Origin: Dictyobacter kobayashii
Lineage (GTDB): Bacteria > Chloroflexota > Ktedonobacteria > Ktedonobacterales > Ktedonobacteraceae
Reading direction: 5' to 3'
Length of the DNA: 64,000 nucleotides
Assembly: GCF_003967555.1 (NCBI RefSeq)
Contig: NZ_BIFS01000001.1
Coordinates: 2,604,001 to 2,668,000 of the forward strand
Shown here: in pieces, positions 32,861 to 40,759 of the stretch
How the letters are laid out: every line of letters begins with the position of its first letter
Position numbering within the stretch: position 1 is the first letter of the stretch
Notes under the pieces: model-generated
The model's database searches: none
The model's input: only the letters and a program-made list of their open reading frames with translations
Told to the model about the DNA's origin: nothing
Program-made: the position numbers and the translations under genes

Positions 32861-33683
32861 AACAATGTTTCATGATCATGAAAGTACTGTGCTCGAATAT
32901 CAACCAAAGTCAGAGGAAACTTTTGCTTCTGGCGTTGAATTGCGCAGAAGCTCCGGTTTGCGCGGGCACCGCCCTGGGCACGTTGTGCTTGCTCCCATTC
33001 CTCACACGCCTGGTATCGTTCTGGAAAGTGCGTTCCTAGACGCACCCATTCACGAATGCCCTGGCGCACACAACGGCCGCCACAATTGTTGTGAGAGAAA
33101 CCCAGCGCATATAAGCGCGGTGGCTCAATTCCCCAGTCCTGGCGACACACATCAACCAATGGCCGCACTTCATAGGGCTCCCATAATAAGGGATAGTCAA
33201 CCACTGCTGCTGGGATTGCCTGGGCATAGGATTGTTTGACGCTGGCCAGCCGGCGCTTTTCCCAGCGATCGAGCCCGATGTACACCACTGGAAGTCCCGG
33301 CATCGCCTGGATAAACTGGCGGAACGGTTTCACCTTGAGTTCGTAACTACAGGGAGCCGCCAGGTTACACGGAATGAGCTTCTTCTGGGCCGCGACTTCT
33401 AGCGGCGTTCGACCATCGGTATACCAATACAATATCCCTCGCCAGCGCTGCATGCAGTCATGCAGAAAGCGATAGAGGTCTTCATCTTCATAGAGCGTAT
33501 CGGCGAACCAAAGTAACACCAGTTCTCGTCCATAACGCTGGATCACTCGCTCAGCTGCTACAGCACTGGCCAGGCCCCAGAAAGAGATACGGCATAGGGT
33601 GCGTTCACATGTTTTGCAGAATCATGGGTATCCGTCTGATTGATGTGGCACACTTCATAGTCAGATACTATAGTCGTACTCAT
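32857..33683 (-). pseudogene. PAPS-reductase/DndC-like adenine nucleotide alpha-hydrolase, single frameshift
   Basis: From ATG 33683 (GAGG upstream) the frame gives APYAVSLSG, then breaks at a C4 run (33575-33578). With one more base it continues SGGLASAVAAERVIQRYGRELVLLWFADT, the SGG-x-x-S P-loop of PP-loop ATPases. The C-part adds GFSHNNCGGRCVRQGIREW, the C-x4-C type found in phage and island PAPS-reductase-family proteins. Full repaired length about 275 aa. Such proteins are related to DndC and CysH; a role in nucleotide or DNA modification is possible. No other dnd gene is visible. Confidence 0.7.
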
Positions 33684-33696
33684 CTCAACCTCAAGC

Positions 33697-33735
33697 AAAG
33701 GACCCTCATAGCCATTGCTACCAGGGTCCTTTTTT
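33697..33735. terminator. Terminator (GACCCT/GCCCT family)
   Basis: AAAGGACCCT (33697-33706) pairs with AGGGTCCTTT (33723-33732). Lies between the C5 methyltransferase stop and the PAPS-reductase-like start. Confidence 0.75.
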
Positions 33736-35125
33736 AAGCTAGCGATGCAATAACGCGCTCCATAAGAACTTTCATCACTGGAGGAGTTACCGCATTCCCT
33801 AATTGTTTGACCTGCTCACGCCGTGTCCCCGTAATGACGTATTCTTCAGGAAAGGCCATGGCAGCCTGGATTTCCTTTGGGGTAAGCATGCGAAAGCCAC
33901 AATCCTCAACCGCTATTGCTTTCTTGTGCTCTTCATAGGTAACCAAAGCATGCCGCGCCAACGTCGTCACTGTTGGTACAGCGCCCTCAATAGGTGCAAG
34001 TTGGCCATGACGATAATAGGTCATAAGCCAGTGAGAGCGTTCGGGTGGAACCACCAAACTATGATGATTGCCAGATGCACAAATCGTTGAACAAGGGCCG
34101 TCTATGCTCCGTGGGCGATATTCTCCAAGATGGTCTAAGAGAAATGGTGGGCTGACCAGTCCCGTTGCGTCATACCCTGTCTGAGTTGCACATGGTTGCT
34201 CAGTCAATACAATTGGTCGCACAGAAGGATGATTGAGATTGACCAGGAAGGGGGAAACGGCACCCGACAGCCGCGACGTGTGCGTAAACTTCTGTAAGCC
34301 GTCCGCAATACGTTGAACAGTCTTTTCCCGCAATGGCTTCTTCCGGTCCCCTATGCGAGGAGTAGGCAGAGACCAGTCAATAGCATTGGCTGCTGCATAA
34401 TAGTATGGCGTGACATCACGAGCACACAACGGGCACCGATAGACGTATTGCTGGCGATACTTGCCATAGCGACGGTTGGGCCGTTTCCAGACCTGTACTG
34501 CGTCGATATCTCGTCCACACGATGGGCAATGTGCCCGTGGGGTGATAGCAAGATGAGGGCGGCGATTCTTTCGCTTCCAGGCCACAAAGTACATACGGTC
34601 ACGACTTTGTGGTGTTGGATGCGTAAACATAGAGTTGAGATAGATCATCTCAACGTCATAATCCAAACTTTTCCAGGCCTGGAGCCAGGATTGAAATGGT
34701 CGCCACAAATGGACATCAACCACATTCTCTAAGATAATGGCTTGATAGCCATGGTATTCAGCCCAATCTAGTGGCGTCCACATCGTACACCGCGAGCGCT
34801 CCTCTGCCTCTGCCTTTGGGTCCGGCTCTTCAGGTTCCCACAGCCCCAGCTGCTGTTGATCAACCCGTTTCTGCCCTTTCGCCAGGGTGTGGGCGGTGCA
34901 CTCTGGTGAAGCAACAAGAATGGTTGTGGAAGGGAATCGCCTGGGGTTGGCCATGTGCAGATCCGTTAACGCATGCAACGTTTCAGGATAGTTGGTATTA
35001 TGGGTTTCGATAGCCCGGCGCCAGTGGTTAATAGCCAGTCGCACATCTGCACCGGCCAGCTTTGCCCCCGTGGTTGAGCCACCAGCACCACAAAACATAT
35101 CCGTCACGGTAATGTCTTGACTCAT
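33734..35125 (-). CDS. C5-cytosine DNA methyltransferase with inserted zinc-ribbon
   Basis: 463 aa; ATG 35125 overlaps the upstream stop (ATGA). Motif I DMFCGAGGSTTGAKLAG; catalytic loop SPECTAHTLAKG (PEC instead of the usual PCQ, nucleophile Cys kept); ENVVDV (motif VI); QSRDRMYFVAW (motif VIII); C-terminal RMLTPKEIQAAMAFPEEY and KQLGNAVTPPV (IX-X). Between VIII and IX an insert carries CPSCGRDID and CPLCARDVTP, a zinc ribbon. The PEC variant and insert are known in phage enzymes. No cognate nuclease is adjacent, so probably an orphan, self-protecting methylase. Confidence 0.92.
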   Translation of the reverse strand: MSQDITVTDMFCGAGGSTTGAKLAGADVRLAINHWRRAIETHNTNYPETLHALTDLHMANPRRFPSTTILVASPECTAHTLAKGQKRVDQQQLGLWEPEEPDPKAEAEERSRCTMWTPLDWAEYHGYQAIILENVVDVHLWRPFQSWLQAWKSLDYDVEMIYLNSMFTHPTPQSRDRMYFVAWKRKNRRPHLAITPRAHCPSCGRDIDAVQVWKRPNRRYGKYRQQYVYRCPLCARDVTPYYYAAANAIDWSLPTPRIGDRKKPLREKTVQRIADGLQKFTHTSRLSGAVSPFLVNLNHPSVRPIVLTEQPCATQTGYDATGLVSPPFLLDHLGEYRPRSIDGPCSTICASGNHHSLVVPPERSHWLMTYYRHGQLAPIEGAVPTVTTLARHALVTYEEHKKAIAVEDCGFRMLTPKEIQAAMAFPEEYVITGTRREQVKQLGNAVTPPVMKVLMERVIASLA

Positions 35126-35523
35126 ATCTGTGTTTCCTGTTCCTGAGCCTGGCGACAGATGGGGCAGGTCCAGCCACCTGGCTGATGCATCCAACAATAT
35201 TCATCATTGATCTCCGCTGAGGGATCTGACTGAAGTGCCTCAAAACTCAGTTCCAGGGCACGATCCAATTTGCCCCAATCGCGTCGAAACTGTCTGCGTC
35301 GCCAGGTTCGGAGTGGTGTTGTCACCCAGAATAGCAGAGTATCCAACAGGATTAAAATCCTGATCCAGATCCGCATCAGAAAGAGGAGTAGAAACAATCT
35401 CATAGCATGTCTCCATAGTCGCCAGGTGCATAGCAGCGTTCTCAGCCGGAACATCAACATATAAAGCATCAGGAGAAACCTGTACCAGATCCGCATCAGG
35501 AAGAGGATTAGAAACAGCCTCAT
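35122..35523 (-). CDS. Membrane protein with 120-bp in-frame tandem duplication
   Basis: ATG 35523 after AAGGAG at good spacing; 133 aa. A 40-residue unit starting MRLFLILFLMRIW is repeated immediately as MRLFLLLFLMRIW, including its own GGAGAC ribosome site and ATG at 35403. Translation could therefore start at either copy and give one or two hydrophobic units. The C-terminus has CWMHQPGGWTCPICRQ, a zinc-knuckle-like pair. Coupled to the C5 methyltransferase by ATGA. Confidence 0.6.
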   Translation of the reverse strand: MRLFLILFLMRIWYRFLLMLYMLMFRLRTLLCTWRLWRHAMRLFLLLFLMRIWIRILILLDTLLFWVTTPLRTWRRRQFRRDWGKLDRALELSFEALQSDPSAEINDEYCWMHQPGGWTCPICRQAQEQETQI

Positions 35524-35566
35524 AGCATGTCTCCTTGTGTCTGTGTCACACAAAAACGCTCCCAGG

Positions 35567-35583
35567 ATACGTGCCCAGGAGCG
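35567..35583 (-). terminator. Intrinsic terminator after exonuclease gene
   Basis: CGCTCC...GGAGCG with minus-strand TTTTTG. Confidence 0.65.
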
Positions 35584-35604
35584 TGTATATCGTATCAAAC
35601 AGGA

Positions 35605-36408
35605 TTAAAACGGGTGTTCATCGCCTTCTTCTTCATCGGGGTCTGTGTTCTGTGGAATGGTGGTCCCCGGTACAGTGAGGGCCACATCAGCCATTGCATT
35701 CAGGATGGCGATCTGTCCATGAGCCCGATCTAACGCCGTCTGATGTGGGAGTAGTGGCAGGGGCTGACCAATCTGCTGACACAGATGTTCCAGCTTGGGA
35801 TAGGAGGAGAGCTGCAGGTAGTTCATCGCTCGCGTCATCAAATCGTCTCCGATGATAGTGATCGCATCAAACTGATGACGCTGGGCCGCCTCTCTGAGCT
35901 TTCCTTCATCGAAATCGAGATTGTAGGAGAGCACATAGGCACCATGGAGAACGTGCCGCAATTGCGCGAATGCATCCACGATGGGAACGCCTGCAGCCTC
36001 AATCTCAGCATTCGTCAGTCCGGTAATGTTCTCAATTGAACGAGACAATGGCCGCGATGGGGTCACCAGGCAATCAAGAAGGGACGCACCATGAATGTTC
36101 ATCACCATCAGGCGGATAATTTCTGCATCCTCGTATAACCCGGTGGTATCCACCTCAAGGAACACCAGGTTCGTCATGCTGCGAACAGCGTGCGCCCACT
36201 GGATGATTTTTAGCGGCGGCAGTGCTGGAAGGGTACGACTCTGTTTCCGCACACGTTGTAACTCTTCTTCCAATTGCTGAAGGTGTTGAGCAATCATGGC
36301 CCGTCGCTGCAGGCGCGCTTGAAGATCTTCCATTCGGCGAACCGGTCCCAGTGCTCGTTCTTGATCGAGCAACTTTATCAAGGGTTGGGGAATGAACACT
36401 ATCGTCAT
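35605..36408 (-). CDS. DnaQ-like (DEDD) 3'-5' exonuclease
   Basis: 267 aa, ATG 36408 with GAGG. The first 80 residues are a helical/coiled-coil region (QRRAMIAQHLQQLEEELQRVRKQ). Exo I: LVFLEVDTTGLYEDAEII (order E-V-D, swapped against the usual D-x-E); Exo II: YNLDFDEGKLREAA; Exo III: HQTALDRAHGQIAIL (H-x4-D). The swap may weaken or keep metal binding. Likely a repair or proofreading-type nuclease of the element; the acidic tail is typical of phage/plasmid versions. Confidence 0.8.
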   Translation of the reverse strand: MTIVFIPQPLIKLLDQERALGPVRRMEDLQARLQRRAMIAQHLQQLEEELQRVRKQSRTLPALPPLKIIQWAHAVRSMTNLVFLEVDTTGLYEDAEIIRLMVMNIHGASLLDCLVTPSRPLSRSIENITGLTNAEIEAAGVPIVDAFAQLRHVLHGAYVLSYNLDFDEGKLREAAQRHQFDAITIIGDDLMTRAMNYLQLSSYPKLEHLCQQIGQPLPLLPHQTALDRAHGQIAILNAMADVALTVPGTTIPQNTDPDEEEGDEHPF

Positions 36409-36465
36409 ATTGTATGTACCTCACTTTTCTTTCGAATTATTGGTCAAACTCCGTATAAAACATCC

Positions 36466-36891
36466 CTACCGATCCTTGCGTAGCAGATCGATACCGACGC
36501 CGATAATCAGCAAACTGAAGACAGCCACTCCCAGGCAATAGCTGCAACCAAGTACAACATTGTGGTTGAGAAATGACATGCAGGCCATGATGCTAAAGAC
36601 AAAAGCAATGAAAGAGAAAATCCCGAGAAACACAGGAGCATCCTTTCTTCTGGCCTGACGGTGGAGACGGCTCGCCTCTTTCATGATCTCCTCAATGTTA
36701 TGGTTGAGAACAGCCAGGCTTTCTCGCTCATAGTCTTTTTGTGCATCCTGTAGCGCCCGCTCTGCCATTGCGCGCGTCAATAGTGGGCTAGGCTCGTCAA
36801 TACCAGCTTGGATGAGGCCCTCTGCATACTTTTTTGCAGCGGCGTCCATGTGACGAGCCAGGTGTTTGTGTGGATCTTCGTACTCTTTCAC
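36466..36891 (-). CDS. Two-helix membrane protein with coiled-coil N-terminus (141 aa)
   Basis: GTG 36891 start with GAGAGG upstream. Helical N-terminal 90 residues (AERALQDAQKDYERESLAVLNHNIEE), then two membrane helices (VFLGIFSFIAFVFSIMACM and LGVAVFSLLIIGVGIDLL). No family recognised. Confidence 0.65.
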   Translation of the reverse strand: MKEYEDPHKHLARHMDAAAKKYAEGLIQAGIDEPSPLLTRAMAERALQDAQKDYERESLAVLNHNIEEIMKEASRLHRQARRKDAPVFLGIFSFIAFVFSIMACMSFLNHNVVLGCSYCLGVAVFSLLIIGVGIDLLRKDR

Positions 36892-36913
36892 AGGTGGTCA
36901 CCTCTCTTCTCAC

Positions 36914-36948
36914 CAAAAAAGCCCTCATAGCAACGGCTACAAGGGCTG
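36914..36948 (-). terminator. Intrinsic terminator (GCCCT family)
   Basis: AGCCCTTGTAGC-cgtt-GCTATGAGGGCT then TTTTTT on the minus strand. Confidence 0.88.
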
Positions 36949-36958
36949 ATGATCTTTC

Positions 36959-37291
36959 TTAATGCTCATGTGGATAATAATAGCCTTCGCAGGCATCACA
37001 ATACACCAAACCAGCATCACGAGGCTGCCCATTGCGAATGTAATTGCTCGCCTGACTCCCGCGCCTATCCATCCAATCAGCGATAGCATCTTCCGCGCCC
37101 TCGTAGTACGACGTGTCAATTTCTATGTGACGAGAAGACTGCTCATTGCCAAGATGAACCTTGCTCCCTCGTTGTGCAAACGGAATATTGTTATGCTTTG
37201 CTTTTTCCGCAAGGCGTGTGATTTCTGCTTCACACTGTTCCTGGCTCAACTTTTGTGTCTGTGGCCCTCGACCAAAGTGAATAATTCCCAT
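36959..37291 (-). CDS. Hypothetical protein with C-terminal zinc knuckle (110 aa)
   Basis: ATG 37291 with TTGGAGG upstream. Charged helical middle (SQEQCEAEITRLAEKAKHNN), then YEGAEDAIADWMDRRG and the C-terminus VYCDACEGYYYPHEH, a C-x2-C-x(n)-H-x-H metal site. Unknown role. Confidence 0.65.
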   Translation of the reverse strand: MGIIHFGRGPQTQKLSQEQCEAEITRLAEKAKHNNIPFAQRGSKVHLGNEQSSRHIEIDTSYYEGAEDAIADWMDRRGSQASNYIRNGQPRDAGLVYCDACEGYYYPHEH

Positions 37292-37320
37292 AGAATGCCT
37301 CCAAGGACAGAACATGCGTC

Positions 37321-37512
37321 TTATTTCAGCACAAACAACAGGTGCATAATTGTCAGAATAGCTCCAGAGACACAGACCACCAGAAACGCTTCATAGCTGT
37401 GCAGCTGGTGGCCGAGCACGAAACCAAAGAGAAACCAGAGATCCAAGAACACCGTCAGCCAGCGGGTTGATGAACGTTTCTTCGGCGCTGGGTTATAGTC
37501 ACGATTGCTCAT
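37321..37512 (-). CDS. Small two-helix membrane protein (63 aa)
   Basis: ATG 37512 with AAAAGGAG. Basic N-terminus (NPAPKKRSSTRW), helices VFLDLWFLFGFVLGHQL and AFLVVCVSGAILTIMHLLFV. Stops 29 bp before the next gene of the operon. Confidence 0.6.
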   Translation of the reverse strand: MSNRDYNPAPKKRSSTRWLTVFLDLWFLFGFVLGHQLHSYEAFLVVCVSGAILTIMHLLFVLK

Positions 37513-37523
37513 GCATACTCCTT

Positions 37524-38048
37524 TTAAACCGTTACCTGCTCTTGGGTGGATGGAGAGGGCCTCTCTGCGCACACACGCTCATACAACTGGCACATCGCTT
37601 CATCGAGCGTCAGGGCCTCCAAGCTATATATGGTTCCGTACGTATCAGTGACCATTGCGTGTTCCTCAAAGAGGGTCGAATAATGGAATGGAGCGTTTCC
37701 GGTCAGATGTTCAATCTCCTGACCATACCAGGCATTGCGTTCAGGATAAACTTCACAGCGGGCCGCCTTCTTCCGGCACTCAAGAAGCACATCCACTTCT
37801 TCCCGCTCACGATGACAAAACGTGACGGCATCGGCATAGGTCGGAAACGAGACCAGACCAGTGGTGTGGCGAGGGCCAAGTGCATAGGGGATGCTATAAC
37901 TGTCTTCAAATGACCAGTAGTATGGTGAAAAACGCTCAATCTGTCGGCCGTCCTCACTTGTCGATATGTGCAGGGGATAGAACCGCCGCTCGATCTCAGC
38001 GATCGTCACATGATAGTCGCTGGGCAAGATTTCACGCTGTTTGCGCAT
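37524..38048 (-). CDS. Hypothetical protein (174 aa)
   Basis: ATG 38048 after AAAGGAG. Soluble; contains HVTIAEIERRFYPLHISTSEDGRQIERF and a Cys/His-containing middle (AVTFCHREREEVDVLLECRKKAARC). No family recognised. Overlaps the end of the preceding microprotein gene by 17 bp. Confidence 0.65.
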   Translation of the reverse strand: MRKQREILPSDYHVTIAEIERRFYPLHISTSEDGRQIERFSPYYWSFEDSYSIPYALGPRHTTGLVSFPTYADAVTFCHREREEVDVLLECRKKAARCEVYPERNAWYGQEIEHLTGNAPFHYSTLFEEHAMVTDTYGTIYSLEALTLDEAMCQLYERVCAERPSPSTQEQVTV

Positions 38049-38169
38049 GAGCAACTCCTTTCTTGGACACACAGGCATGACACAGGTACACAAAAATGAC
38101 GGTTCCTTTGAGAAACCGCCGAAAACGAAGACAGGGTTTAAGTTGGGCACAGCCCTGACAGATGTCCAT
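38032..38169 (-). CDS. Cys-rich microprotein (45 aa)
   Basis: ATG 38169 with AAAGGATG upstream. Starts MDICQGCAQLKPCLRFRRF and contains LCHACV: two C-x2-C pairs that could hold one zinc. Translationally overlaps the next gene. Confidence 0.5.
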   Translation of the reverse strand: MDICQGCAQLKPCLRFRRFLKGTVIFVYLCHACVSKKGVAHAQTA

Positions 38170-38191
38170 TTGGTGACATCCTTTCGTTGAA

Positions 38192-38554
38192 CTAGGCAAC
38201 GGAATGCTGCGCTGACTCCTGGTTATCAAGCCAGTCAATACCCCAGCGCGCAGCAATTTCTTGCGCGACCAGGTTGAAGGCATAGTGGCTAGCACCACGG
38301 TAGATCCACCAGCGGGAACGGTGCGGCGGGAAGCGGGTTCCATTTTCAGGAGTATCTTTGCCTGCCAGAAAAATGACCTCTGTGCCCTGTGCACCTTGAT
38401 AGTGATATTGCGCAGGCAAATACGGTGCGCTATACGAGATGGAGACGGCTGACTGAAATTGCAGGGACAATCCCAGCGGCTCCAGCATGGCCGCCACCTC
38501 CTGCGGATCAGGACAGGTTTGACAGAAACCTTCAAGCGTAGATGTTTGCATCAT
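38192..38554 (-). CDS. Hypothetical protein (120 aa)
   Basis: ATG 38554 (GAGG eight bases upstream; two consecutive Met codons). Mixed alpha/beta; segments TEVIFLAGKDTPENGTRFPP and WWIYRGASHYAFNLVAQEIA. Unknown family. Confidence 0.6.
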   Translation of the reverse strand: MMQTSTLEGFCQTCPDPQEVAAMLEPLGLSLQFQSAVSISYSAPYLPAQYHYQGAQGTEVIFLAGKDTPENGTRFPPHRSRWWIYRGASHYAFNLVAQEIAARWGIDWLDNQESAQHSVA

Positions 38555-38614
38555 CGTGGTTTTCCTCACACACTGACCCTCACCGTAATGATGAGGGTCA
38601 GTCATTCTCATGTA

Positions 38615-38965
38615 TTAGAGGGAGCCAGTATGTAATGACCTGGCCATCGGGCCAGAGCGCCGCCGCATTCGATGCTTCAGGATTTCCAAGCGGATCTGAC
38701 CTTCGCGGCGGTGCAGCTGGTAGTCATAGCGGCCGTGGCACGTAGGGCAGAGACACAGGAGATCAGGGGCAGGATTGCGGGTGTCATGTAAGCGCACATG
38801 AGCGGCATGTAACCAGACGCGATAGGGCCGCCCGGTACGCTTACTTGTGCGGGTAGCCCCCTGGCGAATACGACAGCGCTGACAGCGCCATCCGGCCGCC
38901 ACTTTACACGCCCCGGAAAGCTCGCTCCAATTGGGTGGGTACAGGGTGCGGCGTATCCACATCAT
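38615..38965 (-). CDS. HNH endonuclease, second copy
   Basis: 116 aa; ATG 38965 with AAGAGG. CQRCRIRQGA...VWLHAAHVRLHD...DLLCLCPTCHGRYD contains the zinc pairs and H-N-H-like core (AAHV, LLCLC, CHGRYD). Related to the 28190 gene in layout but divergent. The hairpin at 38577-38608 lies after its stop. Confidence 0.8.
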   Translation of the reverse strand: MMWIRRTLYPPNWSELSGACKVAAGWRCQRCRIRQGATRTSKRTGRPYRVWLHAAHVRLHDTRNPAPDLLCLCPTCHGRYDYQLHRREGQIRLEILKHRMRRRSGPMARSLHTGSL

Positions 38966-38977
38966 ACGCAACACCTC

Positions 38978-39223
38978 TTAGGAATGGACCAGGCGCTGCG
39001 CACGTTGAAGAGCCCGTTGAGCACGAATGCGCTGCGCATGATGGGGACACATGGTGGAAGACCAGCGAGCAGGATAATGCTGCATCAGATGGCAGGATTG
39101 CCAGCACCAGGGACAGTGCATCATGCGCCGGATCGCTGGCCAGCCATACCAGCATAGCAAGACGCTTTGTGCCAGGATCACCACCAGGAATAATCCAGCC
39201 CAGAGATACATCAGAGGTATCAT
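38978..39223 (-). CDS. Membrane-anchored zinc-site protein (81 aa)
   Basis: ATG 39223 after GGGAGG. One N-terminal helix (MYLWAGLFLVVILAQSVLLCW), then MHCPWCWQSCHLMQHYPARWSSTMCPHH with Cys/His metal ligands. Its start overlaps the upstream stop (ATGA). Unknown role. Confidence 0.6.
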   Translation of the reverse strand: MIPLMYLWAGLFLVVILAQSVLLCWYGWPAIRRMMHCPWCWQSCHLMQHYPARWSSTMCPHHAQRIRAQRALQRAQRLVHS

Positions 39224-39390
39224 CGTATCCACCTCCCCACTTGTCGTGTTCGTACGAGAAAGCAGAAGAGACGCAGTGAAAACAGCAGGGCATGAAAGGA
39301 ACAAAGGGCTGCCTGGTCATGTTCGTGCAGCGTATGGCACATGAAACAGACCTGGCCAGAACGTTGTGTCGAGAGAAGTGTTTGTTTCAT
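39220..39390 (-). CDS. Small Cys/His protein (56 aa)
   Basis: ATG 39390 immediately after the lysozyme-like gene stop; ends in ATGA overlap with the next gene. Contains VCFMCHTLHEHDQAALCSFHA, a C-x2-C-H...C-x2-H zinc-finger-like pattern. Supported mainly by tight coupling on both sides. Confidence 0.5.
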   Translation of the reverse strand: MKQTLLSTQRSGQVCFMCHTLHEHDQAALCSFHALLFSLRLFCFLVRTRQVGRWIR

Positions 39391-39392
39391 GA

Positions 39393-39974
39393 CTACACCT
39401 GCCCTGCTCGCCAGCGAGCAACATCATCACACACAGCCTGGATATAGGCCTGCTCGTCGTTATTGTCCGCCGTCGGTGCATACTTGGGAATGATCTTGGC
39501 GACCGTATTCAGCCCCTGTTCCACATAGACATGCTGGATCAGATTGAACCAATCTTCCGCGCCTAATATCCAGGTACCATAGGAACGATAGCCACCGCTG
39601 GAGTCGCACGTCCATCCGGCGGTGCAGCGGATATTGCCCAGGCTGTGCGTCTGCGCCGCCACGCCGCGCAACCCGAAGGAACTTTCATGATGGAAGAAGG
39701 CCAGGGCATACACCGGGTCAATGCCCGTTTCCTGGCCCAGCTGATAGAGCGTGTCACCTAAGCCCTTGGCAGGTGAGCCTGCTTGCGCTAACACCTGATC
39801 CATAAAGGCGGCTGAGACACTGGGACGCCCAAGGATACGATCAGTCGTTGCCGTGGTTTGGACATGCATGGGTGCAGTGGTGACTGCCTGGGTGGGATGA
39901 ACGGGAGCCAGCAGCACATAGCCGACGGCAGCCGCGACGAGCAACAAAAGAAGCGTTGCAGAGCGAGAAGACAT
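39393..39974 (-). CDS. Exported lysozyme-like/glucosaminidase-type hydrolase
   Basis: 193 aa; ATG 39974, GGAGG upstream. Signal anchor (SATLLLLLVAAAVGYVLLAP), then a lysozyme-like domain: LYQLGQETGIDPVYALAFFHHESSFGLRG with catalytic Glu in HHESSFG, SLGNIRCTAGW, and a C-terminal WFNLIQHVYVEQGLNTVAKIIPKY. A wall-degrading muramidase/glucosaminidase that could open the peptidoglycan for DNA transfer, which would argue that the element is or was transmissible. Confidence 0.8.
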   Translation of the reverse strand: MSSRSATLLLLLVAAAVGYVLLAPVHPTQAVTTAPMHVQTTATTDRILGRPSVSAAFMDQVLAQAGSPAKGLGDTLYQLGQETGIDPVYALAFFHHESSFGLRGVAAQTHSLGNIRCTAGWTCDSSGGYRSYGTWILGAEDWFNLIQHVYVEQGLNTVAKIIPKYAPTADNNDEQAYIQAVCDDVARWRAGQV

Positions 39975-39995
39975 GTGGACCTCCATTTCCACAAA

Positions 39996-40038
39996 AAGCC
40001 CACCGCCTATGCTATACTAGACATAAGCAGGTGGGCTT
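39996..40038 (-). terminator. Intrinsic terminator (GCCCA family)
   Basis: AAGCCCACC/GGTGGGCTT stem with TTTTTG on the minus strand. Confidence 0.75.
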
Positions 40039-40095
40039 AGGATCTCACGAAACGCGGTTTCTCTAACTTGTGAGAAGGTTGTAGAGGACCGCGCT

Positions 40096-40314
40096 TTATT
40101 TTGCCTCGACCAGGGTACGGAAGAAGGGATACTTTTCCATCCAGCTGAGCACCAGATGATTGAACGTTGAAAAGTTGAGCACAATCATAACAATAAGGAC
40201 AATTCCAATGACCACCGCCAGGCGACTGATGGGATCTTTCTTATCGCCAATGGTCATGAAAACGCCCAGAATTATCACAATACCAACGAGCCCAAGCATG
40301 AGAATAGAGGGCAT
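40096..40314 (-). CDS. Small two-helix membrane protein (72 aa)
   Basis: ATG 40314 with AAAGGATG. Helices MLGLVGIVIILGVFMTIG and LAVVIGIVLIVMIVLNF. VirB2/TrbC-like size and layout, but no sequence proof. Confidence 0.55.
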   Translation of the reverse strand: MPSILMLGLVGIVIILGVFMTIGDKKDPISRLAVVIGIVLIVMIVLNFSTFNHLVLSWMEKYPFFRTLVEAK

Positions 40315-40384
40315 GAGACACATCCTTTCTGCAGCACGCGACTGCATGAAGAAGTCTTTTTTGTACAGCACATCAATAACGATT

Positions 40385-40753
40385 TTAGTAAGGTTGTCCC
40401 TGTTCATCGAGGCGAACAAAGCGTGCCGCCAACACGGTTAACCGTGTGGACCAGCGCCAGGCAAACCACATGGGGATTGTGCAGAGGAGATCGACCAGGC
40501 CAAACAGAGATGCAGCACTGGCATCCCCAAAGTGAAACAGCGCGGGAATGAGGAATATCCCAGCATTCGCAGCTAAGAGGCCCAGAACCACCCAGATCGA
40601 TTGACGCAACCGCATCACATCTTTGAGATAGCGCTGACACCAGGCTAATGAATAGGGTTTCGGCTGTGTGCGTAGCCGACGTGTATAGTATCCAATTCCA
40701 ACAAGATAGCCAACCACAATCGCGATAACAATGAGCGGAAAAACATATACCAT
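40385..40753 (-). CDS. Polytopic membrane protein (122 aa)
   Basis: Three or four helices (FPLIVIAIVVGYLVGIGYY, IWVVLGLLAANAGIFLIPALF, LVDLLCTIPMWFAW). Its stop lies 71 bp before the next membrane gene. Family unknown; probably part of a membrane complex with the 40096 and 41353 products. Confidence 0.65.
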   Translation of the reverse strand: MVYVFPLIVIAIVVGYLVGIGYYTRRLRTQPKPYSLAWCQRYLKDVMRLRQSIWVVLGLLAANAGIFLIPALFHFGDASAASLFGLVDLLCTIPMWFAWRWSTRLTVLAARFVRLDEQGQPY

Positions 40754-40759
40754 CTTTGA

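Noticed and set aside
38904..39320. 138-codon frame overlapping two small genes
   Set aside because: The alternative frames have ATGA overlaps and ribosome sites; this one does not.
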